Positions 23,263 to 34,300 of a stretch of DNA of 64,000 bases are shown piece after piece. Each line of letters opens with the position of its first letter. The stretch's first letter is position 1. The DNA is from Syngnathus acus. Taxonomy: Eukaryota; Chordata; Actinopteri; Syngnathiformes; Syngnathidae. The position numbers and the translations under genes were made by a program. The stretch covers positions 4,034,491-4,098,490 of the forward strand of contig NC_051092.1 in NCBI RefSeq assembly GCF_901709675.1. The letters run 5' to 3'. The notes below the pieces were generated by a model, which saw only the letters and a program-made list of their open reading frames with translations, was not told the origin of the DNA and ran no database searches.

Positions 23263-24690
23263 AACCAGGGGTTTCGACCTCCAGTCCTCGAGGGGCCGCG
23301 TTCCAATATGTTTTCCAAGTTACCCTCGTTAAGCGCACCTGCGTGAAAAGTTTTAGCCCCTTTCACGTTCCGCAGGAGCTAAAACTTTTCACGCAGGTGC
23401 ACTTAACGAGCGAATCACACGGACACTCCATTAGGTACACCGCCATTTTCAAGTGTACCTAATAACAGGCCACTTTATAAGGGAAATATCATGGTCAAAG
23501 GTCAGGTGTCGACCTCCAGTCCTCGAGGGGCCGCGTTCCAATATGTTTTCCAAGTTACCCTCGTTAAGCGCACCTGCGTGAAAAGTTTTAGCTCCTTTCA
23601 CGTTCCGCAGGAGCTAAAACTTTTCACGCAGGTGCACTTAACGAGGGAATCACACGGACACTCCATTAGGTACACCGCCATTTTCAAGTCTACCTAATAA
23701 CAGGCCACTTTATAAGGGAAATATCATGGTCAAAGGTCAGGTGTCAACCTCCAGTCCTCGAAGGGGCCGCGTTCCAATATGTTTTCCAAGTTACCCTCGT
23801 TAAGCGCACCTGCGTGAAAAGTTTTAGCTCCTTTCACGTTCCGCAGGAGCTAAAACTTTTCACGCAGGTGCACTTAACGAGGGAATCACACGGACACTCC
23901 ATTAGGTACACCGCCATTTTCAAGTCTACCTAATAACAGGCCACTTTATAAGGGAAATATCATGGTCAAAGGTCAGGTGTCAACCTCCAGTCCTCGAAGG
24001 GGCCGCGTTCCAATATGTTTTCCAAGTTACCCTCGTTAAGCGCACCTGCGTGAAAAGTTTTAGCTCCTTTCACGTTCCGCAGGAGCTAAAACTTTTCACG
24101 CAGGTGCACTTAACGAGGGAATCACACGGACACTCCATTAGGTACACCGCCATTTTCAAGTCTACCTAATAACAGGCCACTTTATTCGGGAAATATCATG
24201 GTCAAAGGTCAGGTGTCGACCTCCAGTCCTCGAGGGGCCGCGTTCCAATATGTTTTCCAAGTTACCCTCGTTAAGCGCACCTGCGTGAAAAGTTTTAGCT
24301 CCTTTCACGTTCCGCAGGAGCTAAAACTTTTCACGCAGGTGCACTTAACGAGGGAATCACACGGACACTCCATTAGGTACACCGCCATTTTCAAGTCTAC
24401 CTAATAACAGGCCACTTTATTAGGGAAATATCATGGTCAAAGGTCACAGGTGTCAAGCTCTAGTCCTCGGGGCCGCGTTCCAACATGATTTCCAAGTGAC
24501 CCTCGTTAAGCGCACCTGCGTGAAAAGTTTTTGGTCACTTTCACGTTCCGCAGGAGCTAAAACTTTTCACGCAGGTGCACTTAACGAGGGAATCACACGG
24601 ACACTCCATTAGGTACACCGCCATTTTCAAGTGTACCTAATAACAGGCCACTTTATTAGGGAAATATCATGGTCAAAGGTCACAGGTGTC
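23108..24690. mobile_element. Inverted-repeat element with internally amplified 235-bp hairpin units
   Basis: A left arm (23145-23194, CCTGTTATTAGGTACACTTG onward) is the perfect 50-bp inverse of a segment ending at 23469 in the first unit and at 24647 in the last unit. Flanking bases extend the inversion imperfectly to about 85 bp. Between lie six tandem units of 235-236 bp, with ATGGTCAAAGGTCA landmarks at 23491, 23726, 23962, 24198, 24433 and 24669. Each unit carries an almost perfect hairpin with arms of about 36 bp (first unit 23325-23410, CTCGTTAAGCGCACCTGCGT and its complement). Short open frames in the units (for example 23491-23697 and 24198-24404) arise from the repeat and are not genes. 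The ends resemble TTAGGTACACC-type dispersed repeats of fish. Confidence 0.8.
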
Positions 24691-24769
24691 AAGCCCTAGT
24701 CCACATTCCATCAGGTTTTCCATGCACATCACTAGTACAAAAGAGTGCAGACGACCAAAGTGCTTACAG

Positions 24770-24840
24770 GTCGAAATAGCCGACTGGATAATGACACGGG
24801 TTCTTGCTCGGTAAGAACTTGGTTCGATCCCAGGTGTGAG
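24770..24840 (+). repeat. tRNA-like sequence, probably a SINE head or tRNA relic
   Basis: An A-box-like TAGCCGACTGG (24777-24787) and a B box GGTTCGATCCC (24821-24831) lie 44 bp apart, as in a tRNA gene. Between them GTTCTT and AAGAAC form a 6-bp stem closing a 7-nt loop, and CTTGG/CCAGG can form a T stem. The acceptor ends do not pair, and loop position 33 is not T, so I do not call a functional tRNA. A tRNA-derived SINE 5' part or a tRNA pseudogene is the likely origin. Confidence 0.5.
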
Positions 24841-25082
24841 AATGTGCATTTATTGTGCAATTAACCCTTTATTTATTTATTTGTTTACCTTGTGTAGTGT
24901 ACCTATTGAAGTGTCCATGTGGTACCTACACTAGTCTAAAACAGTAAACAAAGCCATATTGATTCTTTTGGATTTTGATCACAATCACTTTCAATAGTTT
25001 ATTCCTTACACTGTCTAAAACCTTTTTTCAAAAACTGTCCCTTTCATTTACAAAAGAAATACAATTGAAAGAGTATTTAGTA

Positions 25083-25094
25083 TTTATTTTTATT
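25083..25094 (-). terminator. Candidate TUBGCP6 polyadenylation signals (AATAAA twice)
   Basis: Two overlapping-spaced AATAAA hexamers on the minus strand lie about 225 nt beyond the TUBGCP6 stop codon at 25318. The distance suits a short 3' UTR. The assignment rests on position only. Confidence 0.5.
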
Positions 25095-25317
25095 CAATTA
25101 TTCGACTCTCCATACATATATAGGAATAGAACTTTATGTCTTTTGTTGTAATACAACTGATTTTAATATAGAAGCTGGTGTAACACAACAGATTTTTGTT
25201 GGTGGTGTGCCTCAGAGATTTTTTCCAATGAAAAGGGTGTGATGGAATGAAAAAAGGTTGGTAAACACTGGTGTATATACATGTACACAGATCTGGGGGC
25301 TGTTGACATAAAGCTGC

Positions 25318-28300
25318 TCATGAGTCTTTGTAGTAATTGTTGAAGTTGATGCGTAGGAGGAAGTCTTCCAAATGCGGCTGGTAGCCTCTGTTCACCAGCT
25401 TGGTCACCACTGAACAACAACGATAACAACAAACGTCAGCCGATGGTTCTCTGACGTCCGTGGCGGGTCACCTCACCTTTGAAGAGGAAGTGCGAGTAGT
25501 ACTTGAAGGTGTTGTACGATTGCTGCATGGCGATGAAGCTTGGGTGCACTGTCTCCCCCTGCTGGCTGGTCCAAGGAAGCGCAATCAGTTGTGCACGGAA
25601 CTTTAGGATCAGGCTGAAGATGCTGTGGATGATGTTCATCACCGGAGCGGCCTTCTCGGTCAGCAGAGCCCTGACAACCAAGTCGTCGATAAATCAATAA
25701 ACAAATAAAAATAGTGGTCAGTGCTGTATTGAAGGAAAGTCGACTGACCTAAAAATGGCCCTGTTAAGGTAGTCGGCGTGTGTGCGATGGATGGCGTCCA
25801 GGTCGCAGGCGGCGGCCATCTTGGCGGTGAACTCGCTCCAGGACACCTGCAGGATCTGGTTGGCGATGTAACCTTGGATGACCTTGACGAAGTGCTGCAT
25901 CTCGTGTCGGTACAGCTGCAGCTGGCGGAACTGCACCGAGCGCCCGGCGCCTTTCACCACCGCTGATATGCAAGCAGTGGACGCACACTTTTATTATTGA
26001 AAAAAACACATTATCTGAAGAGTTTAACTATATTTGAAATAAAACACCTCCTATTGTAATACCTCCAAATATTTTGGAAATAAGTGAAAGTTTCATTTCT
26101 CATTGACTTTGAAGTCCTTAAAAGAAAAAAGTTGGGTGACATTTCAATCAGCCTCTTATGGCATCTGACATTTTATGATGACTTTTTTCCAAAGGTAGCA
26201 ATCAATGTTAATGCCGTTTTCCGTACACATTTTCGCTGCGTTTGAGCCTTTAACACGTTCGCTGTTCAAACCCCCTGCGGGAGCTGAGTGATAACAATCA
26301 ATACGAGCGTTATGCTTTTTTCTTTATGCGTGAAAGGACACGCGTTGAGTGGCCTGAGCACCGCCTCACCAATCAATAGCGGCGGATCCATAAGGCCGCA
26401 CGAGGGGAACGAGAGGAAAAAACAGCAAGTTGATGGTTCTTTATGAATACAAAGTGTGTGTGTGGGGGGGGGGGGGGCGAGCTCGGTGCACTCACCCGTC
26501 CTCTTGAGATGGAACCAGACGTCGCGCAGGCTCCACACCATGTGCTTGAGCTGCAGCTGGAAGGAGAAGAGCCGGTTGTACTTGTTCATGCAGGTGTCGG
26601 TGATGATGATGTTGAGCGGCCAGGCCACCTGGGGGCGCCACACACAACAGCACTTCATTTCACATGTTAGCAAACATACCATCATAAAAACATGCAATGG
26701 TGTGTAAATACTTGAATCGTTTTTGTATTCTGATTTCATGCTTTACAACCGGTGTGCACAACCTGGCCAGTAGGGGGCAGTATTTCACACATTATTTCCA
26801 TTAAATTCATCTAAGCAGTAGTAACATGAGTCGTTTTGGGTTGGTGATGCCGAGCGTGTGACCTTGTAGCGCAGCTCCAGGCAGTTGAGGGAGTCGGGAG
26901 CGTGCGGGTGGAAGGTGTCGGGCAGGAAGCGCAGGGCAAAGGTGAAGTTGGCGGCCAGCGGCGTGTCGCCGTGCAGGCTGTACTGCAGCGCCTTGCTGAG
27001 GATGGAGTTGAGCACCAGAGGGGTGAGCAGCTCGCCGGGGGTCTGCCCGCTGCCCAGCTGGGAGGGTTGCAAGTCACATTTGACTGTTACGTTCAATTCA
27101 CTTATTGGAGAAGGCGAGAAAAGATTGAGCAGGGCCTCACTTTTTCAAACAGCCGATCACTGAGCGACTGCGCGAACTCGCCGTCCTCCATCAGCAGGAA
27201 GTGGCGCAGGGCCTCAAAATGTCGCTCCACCCCCAACTCCACAAAGAAGTAGTCCACCACCGCCTTGTTGACCAGCGACACGCTGCAGACAGAGCAAATG
27301 CAAGAATGTGACGCAAAATGAAGTAAGCAACTCAAATGTCACAGAGAGAGAGAAAAAAAAAAATAACTGCGTTGGCCGGGAATCGAACCCGGGTCAACTG
27401 CTTGGAAGGCAGCTATGCTCACCACTATACCACCAACGCTGTGTGCAAAACAGATGTGGAAACTTTGTAAGAGGGGAAAAAGCCTGAAGCATTCCAGAGG
27501 ACAAGAGTAGGAGGGGGAGGGGTGGAGCAGGGGAAGGGAAAAAAAGAAAAAAGGAAAGTTGTTTGCTTTTCTTGCTGGGCTACAAGACGGAGTAGTAGAG
27601 GCCCCATGGAATTTTTTTTTTTTTTAGTTAACCAGCAAGAGCAAAAAAGTGTGAACATGAAAATGGAACTTAATGTGACAGGAATATGCTCACTTCGATG
27701 AATATTACGAGCAGCTTTTAAGTATGTGTAGCTCAAAACGGCAGCAGTTAATGGTGTTGTTAACTACTCACTGCGTGATGAGTGGGGCGGTGACCGAGTG
27801 TTTGATCAGAACCGGCAGGGAGACCATCTCGTTGAGGTGCACGGCCATGGCGTCGGCGGCGTGGCGCAGGGCGGGCTCAGCGGGGAGGCCCCGGATCACG
27901 CGCTTGAGTAACTGGCACTCGGGGGACGACGCTGTCGCAAAAGATGAGTAGTGTCAGACCCGGCCAAGAAACATTCCAAACGCAAACGGACTGACCCATG
28001 AGGCTGGAGCAGTCTTCATAGCGCTCCACCTGGTAGTGAGCGGACAGCGCCAGGAGATATTCTTGTTCGGATTTCTCTCCGGGGGACAAGTCAAAGCTGA
28101 CGGCTTCTGACAAGAAGCATAAGTTAGCATAACCGTTGACAAAAAAATATTCCAGCGTTCCATTTCAATACCTTCGGCATCCTGCTCGTGATCCGCTTTC
28201 CCTTCCAACTGGCGTTCGGTGGAAAGCGACGGCTTTGGTGCGCCCAACACAACGCAGCCCACCCCGAGAGCAGAGTCTGACGAGTGCCCGTACTGACTGC

Positions 28301-31300
28301 CCGGCAGCGGGGACGGAAGCGGCTCGCTCTGGGTGACAACGCAGCCGCTGCCCAAGCTGGAGTCCGAGACGTGGCTTAGGTCGCTCTCGGGTGCCGCGGC
28401 GGGCGCCGAGCCCGATACCACGCAGCCCACCTGGAGGGTGGAGTCGGAAGTGTGGCCGTGTTTACTCCATCGTGGTCTAGCTTGGGACACGTCGGACACG
28501 TTCTCGCCCACTTTGATGTTGGAGTCGGAGGCGTGGCCGTGGACGTTGGGCACGGGCAGCGGAGACAAGAAGTCTGAATCGTTTCCTCCGACTTTGAGGT
28601 GGGCGTCGGAGGCGTGGCCGTGGGGGTTTCGGACGGGTCGCAGCTGGACAAAGTTGGACACGTTCTCGCCCACTTTGATGTTGGCGTCCGAGGCGTGGCC
28701 GTGGACGTTGGGCACGGGGAGCGGAGACAAGAAGTCTGAATCGTTTCCTCCGACTTTGAGGTGGGCGTCGGAGGCGTGGCCGTGGGGGTTTCGGACGGGT
28801 CGCAGCTGGACAAAGTTGGACACGTTCTCGCCCACTTTGATGTTGGCGTCCGAGGCGTGGCCGTGGACGTTGGGCACGGGGAGCGGAGACAAGAAGTCTG
28901 AATCGTTTCCTCCGACTTTGAGGTGGGCGTCGGAGGCGTGGCCGTGGGGGTTTCGGACGGGTCGCAGCTGGACAAAGTTGGACAAGTTCTCGCCTACTTT
29001 GATGTTGGCGTCCGAGGCGTGGCCGTGGACGTTGGGCACGGGCAGCGGAGACAAGAAGTCTGAATCGTTTCCTCCGACTTTGAGGTGAGCGTCGGAGGCG
29101 TGGCCGTGGGGGTTTCGGACGAGGAGCGGATGGACAAAGTCGGACACGTTCTCGCCCACTTTGATGTTGGCGTCCGAGGAGTGGCCGTGGACATTTTGGG
29201 AAGGTTGCGGCGCGTCCACGTCTGAGACAAGCTCGCCAATTTTGATGTGCGAGTCTGAGGGATGCGCCGGGGAAGGGACGGCGATGCGCTTCAAAGGTGA
29301 CGCTAAAGAACAAACTCGACTACAAATGGAAAGATGGGGCGCGTCCTCTTTGCGTTTCGCTGCCGTAGCGTCTTGAGCACCCACCAGTTTGTCTCGCTCC
29401 AGACGGACAGAAGCGTCGCCTTGCCCGAGCAGCGTGGCGCCCTGAGGAGGCCCTGGGGTGTCGTGTCTGAGGGAGAAGCTGCACTCGGAAACGTGGCCGA
29501 AGGGGCTGGCCGCGGGGAGGCTCTCCTGGACCAGAGGCACATGCTCCCCCACGGGGAAATGGGAAAAGGAGGGATGGTTGCGGATCACGTCAGGTTGCAG
29601 TTGGAAAGAACCGCAAACGGGCCTGAGCCGGGCCAGGGATGGCTGGCCGGCGATTCCTTCCAGAGGGCTGAAGGGGGCGCTGAAGTCGTAGTCTACGAGC
29701 TTTGCTGTGGGACACACCTCCCCCATCTCCTCCTGCTTGGTGTGGTCGACGGTTAGCGACTCGGGGAGAAAGTCGCCGGAGATGAAGGCGCTGGTGTCCA
29801 CTGAGTGAGACTCTTTGGATTCTTCAGGATTCTCTGGTTTCTTTTCCACTGACTGCTCTGAGGGACTTTCCTGCGAAGACAAAATCCTTTTTTTTTTTGT
29901 GTCAAATTAAAAAATGCCAGTAATGGCGCATCATGTTGTCATACCAGTGCTGGCGGCTGCTGAGGTGATGACACTGGAGGTCTCTCTTGGCCCAAAGGGT
30001 ACTTTTCCAAGATGGCCTAGTAAGAAGTCACATGACATTCGTCGCTAACCTATCCTTGGCATTTAACGGCCTCAGGCAACACACCTGCAACTCTTGCTGG
30101 TCCCGCGCGAAGAAGTGCGATCGAGCCTCGTCCAGTGTGGTTCTCTGCGACCTCCACAAGGCCCGGCGCTCCTTACGGGCCGCTTCTTCTGACAGGTGGC
30201 TGTACTGGGCAATCAGCTCCTTCCTGCGGTTGGAGTCACGTGCACATCGAAAGTCCGCTAAGCCAGATCATGGCTTATTCTCAATCGGGTCTTAGCGGTC
30301 AGACCTGGCTCTCTGCTCCAGTTGCTCCTCAAGCGCTTGAAGTCTCTTCTCGCGGTCCCTCAGCTCTCTGGCAAAGCTGAAGTCGTCTTCCTCCTGTTTC
30401 TTCTTGGCCAAAGTGCACCACTGCGACAGGAAAAGCCCGTGTGCTTTATCTTCGATCTCACAGACCTCAGCCCTGTTTGAAATCGAAATTTTTTTTCTAC
30501 CTCCTGCTCCTGTTCCAGGTGCTGCTTCAACTCCTGGAAGCTCTCCCTTTTCCTGGCCTCCTCAGCCAGACGCTGTGACACCTGGCGCCCTGCAGGAGAC
30601 AGAGCGGAGCGCCGTCAGCTGCTTAGAGCAACGTACGTGGAGTCTCCCGCACACGCACATCAAAAGACGTTGCCATCTGCCTCAAACAAACACAGATATA
30701 CAGCTACCGTGGTGCCAAGGCCCGTAAAGGGAACGGGGGGGGTTAGGCCGCCCGACTTTGCCTGGCATCTTCTCGGGTGCTTCAATGACGTGGGATGTTT
30801 GTTAGAAAAGCCCGCTCAAAAAGATTCCTCAGTGTAATTACGTTCTTAAAGCAGCCAATCAACATGGCAACATGGAGCCTAGCCATTTGGAAAAAGGTGC
30901 TCTCAATGGGCCAGGAACCAAGGCTGTATATCAAACATCATTAGACATGCTGTGTGTGTTGGTGTGTGTGTGTGTGTGTGCAACACTAACCGCGAATGCT
31001 CTCCAGGGTTTTGGCTGCCGACGCCCTGACCTGATTGATCAGCTCCTGGCGCGCTTCTTCAGCTCGCTGGGCCTACAAGCGTAAACGGCAATCATGTTTA
31101 AACAAGATGTGTTTGCCGGCGCCTTTACACCAGAGGGTCAAACTCAACATGCGCTGTAGAGATGAGGAAAAAAAAAAAGAAAAAAAAGTAGTTTTAAAAT
31201 GTAATTTTAGATTATCAGGAGAAATATGCCTTAAAAGTTACTGGCGGAGCTATTCTTTTTTTCCTAGGAAATCTCAGTGAGTTGGCAAAACAAATGTATT

Positions 31301-34300
31301 TTTTATTTATCGTAACCCCCCAAATTCACCTTCTAGATGTTTCCTACTAGGGAAGTCAATTATCTATTATTATCTATTATTATCTATTTCAGGGGGGCCA
31401 GTGCCCTCGCAGCCCCCCCTCTAGCTCTGCCAGTGTTAAAAGCCACACCCAAAAAATAAATAAATAAAAATAACACCAGAAAGTCTCTTTCAGGGGGTCC
31501 AGTGCCCCCGGGCGCCCCGCCAATGTTGAAAGCCACACTAACTGAATACATTAGAATGCTGACTACGTTGACCCGCATACCTGCACCTCCCGACTGACGG
31601 CGCTGTGCTTGGCGATCCTCTCCATGCGGCCGCGGTACACGGCGCAGTCCCTCTCGATGGCCTCCACCTCCTGCAGGGAGAAGGTGACGGCGATACGAGG
31701 CACGGGAAGCTCCGACAAGCAGATGTAGTGCTGCAGCCACACGGGAACGAGAGAGCTTATTAGACGCCGGCTCCATATTGCAACAAGCGCCTCTAATGCC
31801 GCATATTGTTTGATTGTATAATCCTTCACGGTGGGATTTCATTTTAATAACATTCGCTGTCACGTTGCAAGACAAGAGGAAAGCAAGTGGGCAAAACCAA
31901 TTTCATTTCGCTCCGTTAACTGCCCCACGGTTGGAGTTTGCAATGGCACACAACTGCACTGGATCATACCGTGAGCAGGTTCTAATGCGGTCATGTTTTC
32001 CACTACAAGTTGAATTTGTTCCGTGACCATCCTCATAAGTGAAATCGCTCTCATCTAAAATCACCTTTCCCCATTTAAGTGAACAGACGTTCCAATAGCA
32101 ATTCTGAGATTACATTGCATGTGATTTAGCCACCAGGGGGCCGTATGACAATGAGATCGGCTACACAGTTTCTCAACTGACTCAGTGCACTTGTGAGGTA
32201 ATCTGGGTCAATCAAAAAATGGAGTTAAATTTGCTGTTATTGTGCTAAAGCAAAAGCTAAAAGATTTGACTCTGGCGCCATCTTGAGGCAAGGAACTGTG
32301 TTGAAGTGAAGAGAGGAGCTTGAGTGAGTTTGCCATAGCCTTGTCTCATCAGGGGGGGGGAAAAAAGTGCTTTGTCGCCATCTTGTGACATCTACAGACA
32401 AATCTGCTCTGCGCAGGTGTACCTAATATTGTGGCCAGCGACTGAGCAATATGCCCCACGTTCAAACGCAAGTCACATGATCGTGCACATATGGAATCAA
32501 CAGGGGAAAATTAGCCGGACACAAAAAGCAGAGCAGTGTGCTGCGAGCCGTCACACTCAAGTCTCAGCACGTCCAGACGATGCTTCATCACAGGGACGTT
32601 TGTGTATTGATAAGGATTTGAAAGAGACGCTCGGTGTCCCTGTTCTGTCTCAATATTGATTTGTCGTCCCTTGCAGGCGCCTGCCTCGCCCCCTCCCCCC
32701 CTGCCTAAATGGATGACAGCGACGTGAACAGCAGAAATAATAACGCAACAGGCTTTGAAATATCACATTGACATGAAATACGGCCGGGTTGTCAACGCCG
32801 ATGACGTTTTTACGCTTAACGTCATAAAATATAGCGGAACCCCTGAAGAGGTCATATTTTTTGCAATTTGACGGGATCCTGTGTTAAAAAAAAAAAAGAA
32901 AAAAAGACTTCAGCTCAGTGAGCAGCTTCAATATTAATTCCGCGGTGGTTTCGGTTTTCTTTTTATGTGTGCTGATCAGGCTAAAGTCTAATTTTTAATG
33001 GGACTGAAAAGAAATAGCACAATCATTAAACAGAACGGAGCAAGGAAAAAAAAAAAAATCAGGAGATGCTGTCCATTCAGTCATTCAAAAAAAAATCGTG
33101 AGAATGCGGCGAACCTGAGGGCAGCAAATTTTCAGGAGGTTGATGGTCTTCCCGCAGACGTACACGTCGTTGGCCATGTGCCTCAGGAAAACGGGCACAC
33201 AGTCCTCCACGTCTTGAGAGATCAAAGTGTAGCCTTGGACCCAGAAATGTTTGTCTGCAGAAAAAAGAAAAAAAAAAATCACAAATATAATGTGAATTAA
33301 GGCTGGCCGAGGATTTTACATCCAAGAGCGTTTTGTGCATTTTCGCCTTCTTATCCCCCGGCCGACGAGATGCGGGAGCGCGGGGTTCAAGCGCCGGGGA
33401 GTTGATGAGGTGGAGCCGACGAGCAAATTAACCTCTTAGCCAGACAAAGCGAGCGGCGTGGCGTGACCTTGAGCGGAGCGCTGCGTGACAAACTACATTT
33501 GGGAGTAGCGTGCATGCTTGTGGCCACTTTTATGGATTACTGCTCAAAGACAATAATTGCAGTGAGCTGGAAATGTCACCTTTGCGCTCTAATAAAAAAA
33601 AATAAAAAAAAGATGAACATAATTCTTCCCATGCAATTATCAAAGGACTTCATATTAGGTTGTGAGCAAACAATCCTCAGAGTCAAACAACTTTCAAGGG
33701 GACGTGTTATGGGAAATTGATTGTTTTGTACACAAATAGTTGCTCCGCAAAATGGAAAAATCGAATAAATGTGGAACAAAAAATGACCAACAAAACACGG
33801 CTGGCTGTTTTGTTCTGCTTAGCGCTGATAATTGTCCAATAACTTGATGCAAGTCTCGGGTACTTATTTGTGCAAATATGCTGGCTAGGGTTGACTTGGG
33901 AAGTGTTAATATAATATAATATAATACAATATAATATAATATAATATAATATAATATAATATAATATAATATAATATAATATAATATAATATAATATAAT
34001 ATAATATAATAAATAATGCTGGCTGGGGTTGACTGCAGTTCAACTTGGGAAGTGTTTAAAAAAAAAAAAAGAAAAAATCAATCTTTATCAACTACGGCAA
34101 CAAATACATACCTCTGAAGCCGAGGTACTCCTCATTGACTTGGATCATGAACTCGCCATAGACGTCTCGAAACACGCCACTGTACACCCAATCGGACACG
34201 AACCTGACAAAAAGAGAGCACGTGATCCAGGTAAGCAAGAGGATTTTTTTTTTTTTTTTGAGACACCGCCGACAGACCTGGTGTACGGCTCACAGCTGCT

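Noticed and set aside
23244-24404. Possible CRISPR array or family of small 68-codon genes at 23.2-24.4 kb
   Set aside because: The units are 235-bp direct repeats without variable spacers, in a vertebrate genome, with transposon-like inverted ends; the small frames are repeat artefacts.
24770-24840. Functional tRNA-Arg gene
   Set aside because: The boxes and anticodon-like stem are present but the acceptor ends do not pair and loop position 33 is not T.
28477-29313. 278- and 199-codon minus-strand frames within the TUBGCP6 repeat exon
   Set aside because: They are shifted frames of an 81-bp repeat. The 642-codon frame with HASDANIKVGE units matches GCP6.
31384-31875. 163-codon minus-strand frame
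   Set aside because: Overlaps TUBGCP6 exon 10 in a different frame and extends into a duplicated intronic segment.
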